A stretch of 64,000 nucleotides of DNA from Drosophila miranda (taxonomy: Eukaryota; Arthropoda; Insecta; Diptera; Drosophilidae). The position numbers and the translations under genes are program-made. The notes under the pieces are model-generated. The model saw nothing but the letters and a program-made list of their open reading frames with translations. It was not told where the DNA came from and searched no databases. Shown piece after piece: positions 10,872 through 24,454 of this stretch; positions within the stretch are counted from its first letter, which is position 1; every line of letters begins with the position of its first letter. The stretch spans positions 17,980,001 to 18,044,000 of the forward strand of contig NC_046675.1 in NCBI RefSeq assembly GCF_003369915.1. The letters are read 5' to 3'.

Positions 10872-10953
10872 GGAGCGCGCGTAAAATGGGGCCGTTTGAA
10901 TGAGGAAAGCACACTCCGTCGCAAGGTCGCGGAAAACGGGAGTATTCCGCTGC
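10872..10953. other. Untranslated link between third ORF and polypurine tract
   Basis: Short stretch between the third ORF stop and the polypurine tract of the fossil. No further feature seen. Confidence 0.5.
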
Positions 10954-10970
10954 GGGAAGAAAGAGGGGGG
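10954..10970 (+). promoter_or_regulatory. Polypurine tract of the LTR fossil
   Basis: A 17-base all-purine run ends directly at the TG that opens the LTR, the expected place for the plus-strand primer. This identifies the following repeat as the 3' LTR. Confidence 0.8.
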
Positions 10971-11837
10971 TGTGAGGAACCGTGGTTCCCACAGGCCGAA
11001 TTCGACCAAAGCATAGCCGGATAAAGGCGGTGGGACGGTCGGATAAAGGCTGATGGCTGGCTGGATAAGGCGAAGGTCAGCCCAGATACCCACGGATAGC
11101 CGGATGCGGCGAAGAGGCCAAGGGCCCCGAGAGGAGAAGTGTCCCGCTCTCGGAGCAAGAGAAACGCGAGAGGCAGAGGAGACGGCGGGATCGGGCCAGC
11201 AGCGATCCGACGCATGACCAAATAGGGGCATGGGATCACGCCACCGGCCAGGCCCCGTTACGAAGGCCGTGGAAACCAGGAGACGGCGATGGAAAACTAC
11301 CAACGCCGAGCCGGGGCCCGTCAAGGGGCTATAAAAGGAGGCTGCGGCAACGAAGCGGCTCTTTTTTTCCGTGGAGAAGTGATCGCGCGCGCACGTTGAA
11401 ACCCCGCCGAAACGTGAGAGTAATACCCGGTACGGTTCGAAGAAGTGCAGTGAAGTGAATAGCAACAGGAAGACAGGCCCCGCCTGCCCCCAGAGTGAGT
11501 CTAAGTTAAGAGGTGATCCACAGTTGCCGGCGGAAGCTAAGAGGGGAGTGCGAGACGTAGAGTGCGGATTTGCGTGGCGGGCCAAAGCAATAGCGGAGGT
11601 CAAACTGCCCCAATCAACAGCCTCAACGCTGCCACACCCGACGAGAGCCCACGCGTGGTGGAGATCCATAGATAAGCTGAATTGTAGCATCTAGCCCTAA
11701 GTCCTAATATAAGTACGAATAAAGAGATATTCGATTAAAGAAAAGGAAGGTCTAATCATTTGTCGTTGGGGGCAACAATAAAAATACGTTGCGACGAATC
11801 GGCCGACTCAAGCGAACCAAGAAGCAGGTCCGTTACA
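10971..11837 (+). repeat. 3' LTR of the fossil element
   Basis: The repeat opens with TGTGAGG and closes with GTTACA, the TG...CA ends of LTRs, and is about 867 bp long. A TATAAAAG box at 11330-11337 marks the U3 promoter. An AATAAA at 11718-11723 could serve as poly(A) signal. It is preceded by a polypurine tract and not followed by a primer-binding site. The right boundary is set by the terminal CA and is good to a few bases. Confidence 0.75.
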
Positions 11838-12139
<302 letters not shown>

Positions 12140-12572
12140 ATTGGTTTCGAACAAAACCCAAAAAGGCCCTTTTCAGGGCCACAAAATGTTCTTCCAAAGA
12201 AATTCCATTTTCAATATATAATTTCATCGATATGCAAGAAATATATGCACAATACAATAAAAATTTTATTCAATTGCCGACCTCTGAGATACAGCGTCTG
12301 TGTAAACGGTTTTTCATACATACATATGTACGTATTTGATTCGGTTCGGGAAAAATGCATTCCGAATAACTCTTTGAATAACGTTTGAACTGGATGCTAA
12401 ATATTAAATATCTATAGCATACTCTTATGTATGCAAGACAAGGCTCGATAATTTGTATCTCTTTTGAATATAGTTTTGTAGCCCTGAAAAGGGCTTGTTT
12501 AAATCAATTTCAGACGGATACATCTAAAATTTCGAATGCGACCTTGTACACCAACGTGTACAGTTTCACACT
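12140..12572. other. H2B-H1 spacer at the left edge
   Basis: Convergent 3' flanks. It holds the H2B stem-loop (12165-12180) and the H1 stem-loop on the minus strand (12480-12495). No other feature seen. The same spacer recurs at 18141-18573, 23260-23692, 28367-28799, 33481-33913, 38601-39033, 43721-44153, 48841-49273, 53961-54393 and 59081-59513. Confidence 0.9.
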
Positions 12573-13346
12573 TTACTTTTTGGCCGCTGTCGTCTTGGCT
12601 TTCGGCTTCTTTACAGTGGCGGGAGCTGCTGGCTTCTTCGTTGTCTTCTTGGGCTTGACAGATGCCGCTGCAGCTACAGCCTTTGCTTTTGGCTTTGGCT
12701 TTGGTTTTGCTGGGCTCGACTTGGCCTTTGTCGCTGCTGGCTTCGCCTTCACGGTCCCAGTTATCTTCGCATCCTTAGCCTTTGCCTTCTCAGTTTTCTT
12801 CTTCTCGGCGGTCTTCTTGGTGGCGACTGACTTCTTCACCTTTAGTTTCTTGTCACCGGCAGCGGATGCTTTTTTAGGGCTTGCTGTCTTCTTGGTTGCC
12901 GCCGACGACGATGACGCCACCTTCTTACTTTTAACTTTCTTCTCGACAGATGCAACCTTTGGCTTGGGCTCCTTTTTGGCGGAAGCCGACAACTTGAACG
13001 AACCAGATGCACCCTTTCCCTTTGTTTGGATCAGCTTTCCATTGGCAACGGCCGACTTCAAGTACTTCTTGATAAATGGGGCCAGTTTCTGGGCATCGCA
13101 TTTGTATTCGGCAGTAATATATTTCTTGATTGCCAAAAGCGATGAGCCGCCACGTTCCTTCAAGCTCTTAATCGAAGCGTCAACCATTTCCTGAGTTGGG
13201 GGATGCGATGGTGGAGCTGTGGGCTTCTTTGCCTTTGCAGTAGCAGCAGCGGATCCAGATGCCTTTTTGGCGGCCACCTTCTTCTCCGCTGGTACTGGTG
13301 GAGCAGCCACTGGAGACGCGGATGTTGCAACTGCAGAATCGGACAT
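12573..13346 (-). CDS. His1: Linker histone H1, unit 1
   Basis: 257 residues. H1 binds linker DNA at the nucleosome entry/exit site and compacts chromatin. A flexible N-tail (1-45) begins [12 protein letters not shown] as in Drosophila H1. The winged-helix globular domain lies at about 46-120 (SHPPTQEM, then [15 protein letters not shown] and [11 protein letters not shown]). The C-tail of about 137 residues is rich in Lys, Ala and Pro. No intron. The 3' stem-loop is on the minus strand at 12480-12495. No TATA box lies 60-75 bp upstream; the nearest TATATA is about 170 bp away. Unit 1 differs from the others by Ser161, and carries Glu53 and Ala79. Confidence 0.98.
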   Translation of the reverse strand: MSDSAVATSASPVAAPPVPAEKKVAAKKASGSAAATAKAKKPTAPPSHPPTQEMVDASIKSLKERGGSSLLAIKKYITAEYKCDAQKLAPFIKKYLKSAVANGKLIQTKGKGASGSFKLSASAKKEPKPKVASVEKKVKSKKVASSSSAATKKTASPKKASAAGDKKLKVKKSVATKKTAEKKKTEKAKAKDAKITGTVKAKPAATKAKSSPAKPKPKPKAKAVAAAASVKPKKTTKKPAAPATVKKPKAKTTAAKK

Positions 13347-14690
13347 TATTCTTTACAAAATTACACTTTTCAATGAAAAAACGCCGTTGGGGACCTGGGC
13401 TATGGTCCCTCGTTCGAATGAGAAGCGAGTAGAAGGGCAGTACGAAGATGATTTTAGCATTGGTGATTTGTTTGTTAGAAGTTTCATTGAACGACTGTCT
13501 TATTTTTGCTTTTCTATATATAACTATTAAATAATTGAAATATATTTTCATTGATTCATATTGTTAAATATTTCAAATATTACTGTAAATCATTTATTTT
13601 GTGAATATCGTCCATCATCGATTTTTAATAATTGTGCAAACTTTGACAACTAGTTATCCAACTCTTATATTTTGGATTCAATGATATTAATAAATAACAA
13701 TGCTGGCTCATTTTGCTAAACTTTTTTTTTAAACATAAAATTTGATTAATTTACTTTAAGAGACAATAAACATATATTCACATATCGTTTAGTATGGTAT
13801 TTTAAAATCGTTTTGAAGATAACCCTATCGAGTACAAAAAGACCACTTTCTGGATATGTTCAACATTGAATTTAGGGGTCAAAAAATATAAATGTTTAAA
13901 AATATATTGTTTAAAGCCATTTTTCTTAAGGAAATGAACACGATTTTCAATTTTATATTATTTCTGATCCATTTTTGCCAATATTTACCCAATAATAACA
14001 TACTTTCTTACCCACATAGCACTACAAATTAAGTTCATCTCAAAGTAAAAATCGAAAAAATAAATTTTACGTAAATTTTATTGTCTATACCAATTTATAC
14101 GAATCTTAAGAACATATTTCATTTACTTTTGTTGAAGATTTTCATATATTTTCATTTATAACGACCATTTATTGCATACGAGTATACCAGTAGTAGATTC
14201 GAAAAATATCAAATGCAATTTATTGGTCATTGGAAAAATCTAAAATTACGTTAAAAGGGTTTGTATTCTATTCTAGTTGCACAGCTCTAGCTGTTTGTTT
14301 CTGATAGGTTTATCACCTCGCAACAAAAATATATTTTTTCTTTCCCAAATACATAGAAATTATATATATCGCCGCAATTTAACCATACACAAATGTTGTC
14401 CCCCTTTTAGAATTCTTACAATCAGCAAAATTCTTTAATGAAAAACCCGAAGATGTCAAAACATTCGTCTAACTATACATTTAATACGGATCGTATACGG
14501 TATTCTCCCAATTCTGTTTTGTATCTAAACCAACGCTCTAGCACAAAGCAAAGACAAAATTACAAATATTTTATTTGGGAAAAATAGTACGAGTATGCAG
14601 AAATAAAAAATCTCATTGAAAATTATTTTGTGGTCCTGAAAAGGACCGATTTGTATGAAATTTATATGCGCCTGACGAAGAAATATCAAC
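13347..14690. other. H1-H3 spacer, unit 1
   Basis: About 1.34 kb of strongly AT-rich sequence. It holds the H1 upstream region next to H1 and the H3 3' stem-loop (14632-14647) at the other end; nothing gene-like lies between. Equivalent spacers are 19348-20690, 24455-25792, 29568-30911, 34688-36031, 39808-41151, 44928-46271, 50048-51391 and 55168-56511. Confidence 0.9.
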
Positions 14691-15668
<978 letters not shown>

Positions 15669-16284
15669 GAAAATCTGCACAGTCTGCTGTTCAAAAGTAA
15701 CCATATATTAAACAATCGGTCCTTTTCAGGACCACAAAATAATCTAGAAGAGAGACATATTTTCAAAATCATGAATCGTACTTGATAATAGTGAAGTAAA
15801 AGCAGAATAATGAAAGAAAAAATGAATTGATTGTCGAGTCATTGATTGCAATACGCAATTCCCATCTACTATGTATGTATGTGCGCTGCATATAGTGTTT
15901 TTCTTTCTTTCAGTCTAAATGTTCAGCCATCTTTCCAAGATGGGAACTTTTTGGTCGAAAGTATTCTCGTAGATAAACTTGGGTAGAAACATGGGTAGGT
16001 AGGTAAAATTTGGGTTCTTTCTTGGCAAGCAAACATTGAATTGCATCCGTTGTTCAGATGAGTCGGACGCAACTGTACTTTCTTTTAGGCCCTGTACCAA
16101 AAAAAAGAAAAATATGCGTGTTTGGCCTGCAGAAATATGTGCATTTTATTTTAACTGATAATAATGAATGATAATAAATTATGAAAATTCTCTTAATTCT
16201 TTAGTCATAGTTTGGTCGTCCTGAAAAGGACGTTTTGGTTTATATATTGTACAAGAATGTAAATTGTTTTTGCTATTGGAACAT
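15669..16284. other. H4-H2A spacer, unit 1
   Basis: 616 bp between convergent 3' ends. It holds the H4 stem-loop (15718-15733) and the H2A stem-loop on the minus strand (16217-16232). No gene seen. The same spacer recurs at 21669-22284, 26771-27386, 31890-32505, 37010-37625, 42130-42745, 47250-47865, 52370-52985 and 57490-58105. Confidence 0.9.
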
Positions 16285-16360
16285 TTATGCCTTCTTCTCG
16301 GTCTTCTTGGGCAGCAGAACGGCCTGGATGTTGGGCAACACACCACCCTGAGCAATGGTG
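16285..16360 (-). pseudogene. His2A: Histone H2A 3' fragment, unit 1
   Basis: The last 25 codons of H2A, with stop at 16285-16287 and an intact stem-loop at 16217-16232. It is separated from its 5' part by 1080 bp of foreign DNA, and 199 bp of H2A coding sequence is missing. The frame entering from the insert does not match H2A and would run on to a stop at 16179-16181, past the stem-loop. Confidence 0.97.
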
Positions 16361-17011
16361 GATGTTTGCCGTTATTGTTTGTTTTCGCTTTACCTGCATT
16401 TGCTGCTGTTGCAGCCGTTTTCGTTGGTAGCTTTTTCATAATCGCCGCCACTGCTGCTTGTGCTGGTGTTGAGGTTTGCCGTTGTTGTTGCTGCTGCTGC
16501 TTGTGCTGCCGCTGCTGCCGTAGCAGAGCTGTTGCTGCTGCTGCTGCTGATGTTGACGGTTTATCATCATAGTATGACGATACATACCCGGCCATCATGT
16601 GCCGGGTGCTGCGTTCGCCCAAGGTGTTGCGCACCTTCAGGCAGCTCTTCTGCGACAGGTTTCTTTTTTTTTCGCCCGTACCCAGGGCGAGGACGCGGCG
16701 CTGGCACTCGCCGAATGCCACGGCATGGCTGCTGGTGGGCCCGTCGTCCTCATTGCCGGGCCGTTCAAAAATCGTCTCGGGACCGGTGGGCCTCGACTTT
16801 GCGATGGTCTGCGATGGCGCCTGAGAACCGGTGGTCGGCGTCAGGCTGGGCTTCTTGGCCAGGCGGCTGGGCTGCTGGCGGCTGGGACTAAGACTGGGAC
16901 GGCGCTCTGGGGCGGCGCTCTGGCTCTTGCTCTTGCAGGCGCGCGGCGGCATTTGGCGCCGAACCACAGTCGCGGTTGCCACAGATCCTGTATCCCCCGG
17001 TATATTCCCGG
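16361..17011 (-). CDS. Predicted second exon of the captured gene fragment, cut at H2A
   Basis: After the TTTCAG acceptor the frame reads AGNIPGDTGSVATATVV and stays open for about 217 codons to the H2A junction. It contains Ser/Pro/Arg-rich segments, a Tyr-Tyr-Asp-Asp stretch, an Ala run and a Gln run. The true 3' part of the source gene is missing here. Product unknown. Confidence 0.45.
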
Positions 17012-17073
17012 CTGAAATGAGACGAAATGAGTTACGACTGTCCGATGGCCGCAGAACCGAGTACTTTCTTTAC

Positions 17074-17110
17074 CTTTAGCTTTGCCTTCACCTTTTTTTT
17101 TTGCAGGCAT
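17074..17110 (-). CDS. Predicted first coding exon of the captured gene fragment
   Basis: ATG at 17108-17110, 12 codons plus one base, ending AAAG before a GTAAAG donor. The Lys-rich peptide MPAKKKGEGKAK has no family assignment. Support is the good splice sites and the continued open frame after splicing. Confidence 0.5.
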
Positions 17111-17383
17111 TTCTCGTATCTTTTTCCGGCTTTTCCGTGTCCTGGGTAAACCTTTCGACTTCTCAAATGAGCAACGAGCAAACGAGTCGATGAAAACTGG
17201 CAATAGTTTCAGCGCCTGCTTTGGAGACTGACTGAGAAAACAGAGACAGAGACAGCCCGAGACTGGAAGATGTTCAGAGTGGGCTTTGCTACAATCAGAG
17301 ACTGGCACTAAAAGCAAGTGTATATGCCTCGCAGGATTCTGGGACCCAGTCCTGGGCGGGGCTGACCACGCTTTATGGAACAT

Positions 17384-17420
17384 CCTGGTACCTGGTACCT
17401 GGCACCTGGTACCTGGTACT
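17384..17420. repeat. Short CCTGGTA tandem repeat near the insert edge
   Basis: About five imperfect 7-base repeats of CCTGGTA lie 20 bp from the right junction of the insert with H2A. They could be part of the source gene or filler made during break repair. Confidence 0.7.
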
Positions 17421-17440
17421 GTGCAGTCTATCAAGGAAAC

Positions 17441-17540
17441 GTAGACGATGAATACGACCAACAGGGAACTGAAGACCAGCACGGTTCGACCGAGACTTTG
17501 CCTTTCCCTTCACTTTGCCACCTTTACCACGACCAGACAT
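17441..17540 (-). pseudogene. His2A: Histone H2A 5' fragment, unit 1
   Basis: ATG at 17540 with an intact promoter (TATAAATA on the minus strand at 17606-17613). H2A is normal to the RIHRL motif, about residue 33, then the frame enters the insert, adds about 22 foreign residues and stops at 17373-17375. The product would be about 55 residues: the H2A N-tail and the beginning of the histone fold, unable to form a nucleosome core. Confidence 0.95.
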
Positions 17541-17768
17541 GTTAATAGATTCCTTTTCTTTTTCACTGTTCACACACGAATGTTGTCCAAACCCACAAAA
17601 CGCCATATTTATACCTTTTCCGACTGCATGAGCGCTCAACCAAGGGGTGGGTTTTCGCCCGCTACGAAATGTATGTTAAACCTGAACAGACTACTCGAAT
17701 AAAACTATAAGGTTCTGAGCCCAGTCCGTTCAAACACATTAAGTGTTTTACATAAAGTGAAGTGAAAA
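17541..17768. promoter_or_regulatory. H2A/H2B divergent promoter, unit 1
   Basis: 228 bp with the H2A TATAAATA (minus, 17606-17613) and the H2B TATAA (17706-17710). It looks intact although H2A is broken. It carries an ACCCACAAAA variant shared only with unit 5. Confidence 0.85.
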
Positions 17769-18140
17769 ATGCCTCCCAAGACTAGTGGAAAGGCAGCCAA
17801 AAAGGCTGGAAAGGCTCAGAAGAACATCACCAAGAACGACAAGAAGAAGAAGCGCAAGAGGAAGGAGAGCTATGCCATCTATATTTACAAAGTTCTGAAG
17901 CAAGTCCATCCTGACACTGGTATTTCGTCGAAAGCGATGAGCATCATGAACAGCTTTGTAAATGACATCTTCGAGCGCATTGCTGCCGAGGCGTCTCGCT
18001 TGGCTCATTACAACAAGCGCTCAACCATCACCAGTCGGGAAATCCAAACGGCTGTGCGCCTGCTGCTGCCGGGAGAGCTGGCCAAGCACGCTGTTAGTGA
18101 GGGAACCAAGGCTGTCACCAAGTACACCAGCTCCAAGTAA
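17769..18140 (+). CDS. His2B: Histone H2B, unit 1
   Basis: 123 codons, [14 protein letters not shown] to VTKYTSSK. H2B pairs with H2A on the nucleosome surface. A Lys-rich N-tail (to about 32) precedes the histone fold, followed by the C-terminal helix with the [16 protein letters not shown] end that carries the ubiquitylated lysine. TATAA is at 17706-17710. The 3' stem-loop is at 18166-18181. It is divergent from H2A. The protein is the same in all nine full copies. Confidence 0.99.
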
Positions 18141-18573
18141 ATTGGTTTCGAACAAAACCCAAAAAGGCCCTTTTCAGGGCCACAAAAGTTTCTTCCAAAG
18201 AAATTCCATTTTCAATATATAATTTCATCGATATGCAAGAAATATATGCACAATACAATAAAAATTTTATTCAATTGCCGACCTCTGAGATACAGCGTCT
18301 GTGTAAACGGTTTTTCATACATACATATGTACGTATTTGATTCGGTTCGGGAAAAATGCATTCCGAATAACTCTTTGAATAACGTTTGAACTGGATGCTA
18401 AATATTAAATATCTATAGCATACTCTTATGTATGCAAGACAAGGCTCGATAATTTGTATCTCTTTTGAATATAGTTTTGTAGCCCTGAAAAGGGCTTGTT
18501 TAAATCAATTTCAGACGGATACATCTAAAATTTCGAATGCGACCTTGTACACCAACGTGTACAGTTTCACACT

Positions 18574-19347
18574 TTACTTTTTGGCCGCTGTCGTCTTGGC
18601 TTTCGGCTTCTTTACAGTGGCGGGAGCTGCTGGCTTCTTCGTTGTCTTCTTGGGCTTGACAGATGCCGCTGCAGCTACAGCCTTTGCTTTTGGCTTTGGC
18701 TTTGGTTTTGCTGGGCTCGACTTGGCCTTTGTCGCTCCTGGCTTCGCCTTCACGGTTCCAGTTATCTTCGCATCCTTAGCCTTTGCCTTCTCAGTTTTCT
18801 TCTTCTCGGCGGTCTTCTTGGTGGCGACTGACTTCTTCACCTTTAGTTTCTTGTCACCGGCAGCGGCTGCTTTTTTAGGGCTTGCTGTCTTCTTGGTTGC
18901 CGCCGACGACGATGAAGCCACCTTCTTACTTTTAACTTTCTTCTCGACAGATGCAACCTTTGGCTTGGGCTCCTTTTTGGCGGAAGCCGACAGCTTGAAC
19001 GAACCAGATGCACCCTTTCCCTTTGTTTGGATCAGCTTTCCATTGGCAACGGCCGACTTCAAGTACTTCTTGATAAATGGGGCCAGTTTCTGGGCATCGC
19101 ATTTGTATTCGGAAGTAATATATTTCTTGATTGCCAAAAGCGATGAGCCGCCACGTTCCTTCAAGCTCTTAATCGAAGCGTCAACCATTTCCTGAGTTGG
19201 GGGATGCGATGGTGGAGCTGTGGGCTTCTTTGCCTTTGCAGTAGCAGCAGCGGATCCAGATGCCTTTTTGGCGGCCACCTTCTTCTCCGCTGGTACTGGT
19301 GGAGCAGCCACTGGAGACGCGGATGTTGCAACTGCAGAATCGGACAT
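18574..19347 (-). CDS. His1: Linker histone H1, unit 2
   Basis: 257 residues with Glu53, Ser79 and Ala161. Gly204 in the C-tail replaces Ala and is unique to this copy. Stem-loop on the minus strand at 18481-18496. Domain layout as in unit 1. Confidence 0.98.
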   Translation of the reverse strand: MSDSAVATSASPVAAPPVPAEKKVAAKKASGSAAATAKAKKPTAPPSHPPTQEMVDASIKSLKERGGSSLLAIKKYITSEYKCDAQKLAPFIKKYLKSAVANGKLIQTKGKGASGSFKLSASAKKEPKPKVASVEKKVKSKKVASSSSAATKKTASPKKAAAAGDKKLKVKKSVATKKTAEKKKTEKAKAKDAKITGTVKAKPGATKAKSSPAKPKPKPKAKAVAAAASVKPKKTTKKPAAPATVKKPKAKTTAAKK

Positions 19348-20690
19348 TATTCTTTACAAAATTACACTTTTCAATGAAAAAACGCCGTTGGGGACCTGGG
19401 CTATGGTCCCTCGTTCGAATGAGAAGCGAGTAGAAGGGCAGTACGAAGATGATTTTAGCATTGGTGATTTGTTTGTTAGAAGTTTCATTGAACGTCTGTC
19501 TTATTTTTGCTTTTCTATATATAACTATTAAATAATTGAAATATATTTTCATTGATTCATATTGTTAAATATTTCAAATATTACTGTAAATCATTTATTT
19601 TGTGAATATCGTCCATCATCGATTTTTAATAATTGTGCAAACTTTGACAACTAGTTATCCAACTCTTATATTTTGGATTCAATGATATTAATAAATAACA
19701 ATGCTGGCTCATTTTGCTAAACTTTTTTTTTAAACATAAAATTTGATTAATTTACTTTAAGAGACAATAAACATATATTCACATATCGTTTAGTATGGTA
19801 TTTTAAAATCGTTTTGAAGATAACCCTATCGAGTACAAAAAGACCACTTTCTGGATATGTTCAACATTGAATTTAGGGGTCAAAAAATATAAATGTTTAA
19901 AAATATATTGTTTAAAGCCATTTTTCTTAAGGAAATGAACACGATTTTCAATTTTATATTATTTCTGATCCATTTTTGCCAATATTTACCCAATAATAAC
20001 ATACTTTCTTACCCACATAGCACTACAAATTAAGTTCATCTCAAAGTAAAAATCGAAAAAATAAATTTTACGTAAATTTTATTGTCTATACCAATTTATA
20101 CGAATCTTAAGAACATATTTCATTTACTTTTGTTGAAGATTTTCATATATTTTCATTTATAACGACCATTTATTGCATACGAGTATACCAGTAGTAGATT
20201 CGAAAAATATCAAATGCAATTTATTGGTCATTGGAAAAATCTAAAATTACGTTAAAAGGGTTTGTATTCTATTCTAGTTCCACAGCTCTAGCTGTTTGTT
20301 TCTGATAGGTTTATCACCTCGCAACAAAAATATATTTTTTCTTTCCCAAATACATAGAAATTATATATATCGCCGCAATTTAACCATACACAAATGTTGT
20401 CCCCCTTTTAGAATTCTTACAATCAGCAAAATTCTTTAATGAAAAACCCGAAGATGTCAAAACATTCGTCTAACTATACATTTAATACGGATCGTATACG
20501 GTATTCTCCCAATTCTGTTTTGTATCTAAACCAACGCTCTAGCACAAAGCAAAGACAAAATTACAAATTACAAATTGGGAAAAATAGTACGAGTATGCAG
20601 AAATAAAAAATCTCATTGAAAATTATTTTGTGGTCCTGAAAAGGACCGATTTGTATGAAATTTATATGCGCCTGACGAAGAAATATCAAC

Positions 20691-21110
<420 letters not shown>

Positions 21111-21350
21111 TCACTTTCAAAGTCTGAATTTGTAATAATCGATGCCGAATCCCGCAACTCACTTATATAGCATTCTTCTGGTGGAGGGTTGAAACGAGAG
21201 AGTTGCCGAAGCATGCTATTTCATTTCACGAGCGAGATGCACATATCATTCGGACTCACTCGTGTTTTGATGGTGTTTTGTATAAATACAAGCGATACAA
21301 AATGTGGATGGCATTCGTTCTTCGTGTCGTAAAGTGAAACAACATAGTGA

Positions 21351-21668
<318 letters not shown>

Positions 21669-22284
21669 GAAAATCTGCATAGTCTGCTGTTCAAAAGTAA
21701 CCATAAATTAAACAATCGGTCCTTTTCAGGACCACAAAATAATCTAGAAGAGAGACATATTTTCAAAATCATGAATCGTACTTGATAATAGTGAAGTAAA
21801 AGCATAATAATGAAAAAAAAAATGAATTGATTGTCGAGTCATTGATTGCAATACGCAATTCCCATCTACTATGTATGTATGTGCGCTGCATATAGTGTTT
21901 TTCTTTCTTTCAGTCTAAATGTTCAGCCATCTTTCCAAGATGGGAACTTTTTGGTCGAAAGTATTCTCGTAGATAAACTTGGGTAGAAACATGGGTAGGT
22001 AGGTAAAATTTGGGTTCTTTCTTGGCAAGCAAACATTGAATTTCATTCGTTGTTCAGATGAGTCGGACGCAACTGTACTTTCTTTTAGGCCCTGTACCAA
22101 AAAAAAGAAAAATATGCGTGTTTGGCCTGCAGAAATATGTGCATTTTATTTTAACTGATAATAATGAATGATAATAAATTATGAAAATTCTCTTAATTCT
22201 TTAGTCATAGTTTGGTCGTCCTGAAAAGGACGTTTTGGTTTATATATTGTACAAGAATGTAAATTGTTTTTGCTATTGGAACAT

Positions 22285-22794
<510 letters not shown>

Positions 22795-22887
22795 TTAAAC
22801 CTGAACAGACTACTCGAATAAAACTATAAGGTTCTGAGCCCAGTCCGTTCAAACACATTAAGTGTTTTACATAAAGTGAAGTGAAAA

Positions 22888-23259
22888 ATGCCTCCCAAGA
22901 CTAGTGGAAAGGCAGCCAAAAAGGCTGGAAAGGCTCAGAAGAACATCACCAAGAACGACAAGAAGAAGAAGCGCAAGAGGAAGGAGAGCTATGCCATCTA
23001 TATTTACAAAGTTCTGAAGCAAGTCCATCCTGACACTGGTATTTCGTCGAAAGCGATGAGCATCATGAACAGCTTTGTAAATGACATCTTCGAGCGCATT
23101 GCTGCCGAGGCGTCTCGCTTGGCTCATTACAACAAGCGCTCAACCATCACCAGTCGGGAAATCCAAACGGCTGTGCGCCTGCTGCTGCCGGGAGAGCTGG
23201 CCAAGCACGCTGTTAGTGAGGGAACCAAGGCTGTCACCAAGTACACCAGCTCCAAGTAA
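22888..23259 (+). CDS. His2B: Histone H2B, unit 2
   Basis: 123 residues, identical to unit 1. TATAA at 22825-22829, stem-loop at 23285-23300. Confidence 0.99.
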
Positions 23260-23692
23260 ATTGGTTTCGAACAAAACCCAAAAAGGCCCTTTTCAGGGCC
23301 ACAAAATGTTCTTCCAAAGAAATTCCATTTTCAATATATAATTTCATCGATATGCAAGAAATATATGCACAATACAATAAAAATTTTATTCAATTGCCGA
23401 CCTCTGAGATACAGCGTCTGTGTAAACGGTTTTTCATACATACATATGTACGTATTTGATTCGGTTCGGGAAAAATGCATTCCGAATAACTCTTTGAATA
23501 ACGTTTGAACTGGATGCTAAATATTAAATATCTATAGCATACTCTTATGTATGCAAGACAAGGCTCGATAATTTGTATCTCTTTTGAATATAGTTTTGTA
23601 GCCCTGAAAAGGGCTTGTTTAAATCAATTTCAGACGGATACATCTAAAATTTCGAATGCGACCTTGTACACCAACGTGTACAGTTTCACACT

Positions 23693-24454
23693 TTACTTTT
23701 TGGCCGCTGTCGTCTTGGCTTTCGGCTTCTTTACAGTGGCGGGAGCTGCTGGCTTCTTCGTTGTCTTCTTGGGCTTGACAGATGCCGCTGCAGCTACAGC
23801 CTTTGCTTTTGGCTTTGGTTTTGCTGGGCTCGACTTGGCCTTTGTCGCTGCTGGCTTCGCCTTCACGGTTCCAGTTATCTTCGCATCCTTAGCCTTTGCC
23901 TTCTCAGTTTTCTTCTTCTCGGCGGTCTTCTTGGTGGCGACTGACTTCTTCACCTTTAGTTTCTTGTCACCGGCAGCGGCTGCTTTTTTAGGGCTTGCTG
24001 TCTTCTTGGTTGCCGCCGACGACGATGAAGCCACCTTCTTACTTTTCTTCTCGACAGATGCAACCTTTGGCTTGGGCTCCTTTTTGGCGGAAGCCGACAG
24101 CTTGAACGAACCAGATGCACCCTTTCCCTTTGTTTGGATCAGCTTTCCATTGGCAACGGCCGACTTCAAGTACTTCTTGATAAATGGGGCCAGTTTCTGG
24201 GCATCGCATTTGTATTCGGAAGTAATATATTTCTTGATTGCCAAAAGCGATGAGCCGCCACGTTCCTTCAAGCTCTTAATCGAAGCGTCAACCATTTCCT
24301 GAGTTGGGGGATGCGATGGTGGAGCTGTGGGCTTCTTTGCCTTTGCAGTAGCAGCAGCGGATCCAGATGCCTTTTTGGCGGCCACCTTCTTCTCCGCTGG
24401 TACTGGTGGAGCAGCCACTGGAGACGCGGATGTTGCAACTGCAGAATCGGACAT
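23693..24454 (-). CDS. His1: Linker histone H1, unit 3 (short C-tail)
   Basis: 253 residues. The C-tail lacks Val138-Lys139 and one Pro-Lys pair in the KPKPKPK stretch; both losses are in frame. Glu53, Ser79. Stem-loop at 23600-23615. The globular domain is unchanged. Confidence 0.98.
   Translation of the reverse strand: MSDSAVATSASPVAAPPVPAEKKVAAKKASGSAAATAKAKKPTAPPSHPPTQEMVDASIKSLKERGGSSLLAIKKYITSEYKCDAQKLAPFIKKYLKSAVANGKLIQTKGKGASGSFKLSASAKKEPKPKVASVEKKSKKVASSSSAATKKTASPKKAAAAGDKKLKVKKSVATKKTAEKKKTEKAKAKDAKITGTVKAKPAATKAKSSPAKPKPKAKAVAAAASVKPKKTTKKPAAPATVKKPKAKTTAAKK

Larger units (their letters stand above)
1120..11837 (+). mobile_element. Broken Ty3/gypsy LTR retrotransposon fossil
   Basis: Parts in order are: part of gag with zinc knuckles, pol (protease, reverse transcriptase, RNase H, integrase in the Ty3/gypsy order), a 1.2-kb non-coding stretch, a long low-complexity third ORF, a polypurine tract and one LTR at the right end. 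No left LTR is present in the window, so the copy is incomplete. A 2.6-kb block covering the end of pol and the non-coding stretch occurs twice in direct tandem. The open pol frame and the near identity of the two tandem blocks suggest a young copy with one or two large structural breaks. The nearest families I can suggest are Osvaldo/Ulysses-like elements of Drosophila, from the look of the pol domain only. Confidence 0.85.
16361..17440 (-). other. Foreign 1080-bp insert: 5' end of an unidentified host gene
   Basis: This sequence replaces the middle of unit 1 H2A and occurs nowhere else in the window. On the minus strand it reads as the start of a split gene: ATG at 17110, a 12-codon first exon (MPAKKKGEGKAK) to 17074, a 62-bp intron 17073-17012 with GTAAAG and TTTCAG ends, then an exon running in frame to the junction at 16361. 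The exon-2 protein is basic, Ser/Pro/Arg-rich, with Ala and Gln runs; I do not recognise it. The intron shows a DNA-level copy, not a retrocopy. About 330 bp upstream of the ATG may hold its 5' UTR and promoter. Confidence 0.7.

Noticed and set aside
10971-11837. Reading the LTR as the 5' LTR of a second element running rightwards
   Set aside because: It is preceded by a polypurine tract and followed by no primer-binding site or gag sequence, so it is the 3' LTR of the element on its left.
12427-13194. Long + strand frame (255 residues, Phe/Ala-rich) opposite H1, repeated in every unit
   Set aside because: It is the antisense shadow of the Lys/Ala-rich H1 tail and extends into the 3' flank. 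Its conservation follows from H1 and array homogenisation.
15915-16100. 61-residue minus-strand frame in the H4-H2A spacer, present in all units
   Set aside because: Of three variable sites seen among units, two change the residue (Gln/Lys, Ala/Pro), so there is no sign of protein constraint. Its presence is explained by repeat homogenisation.
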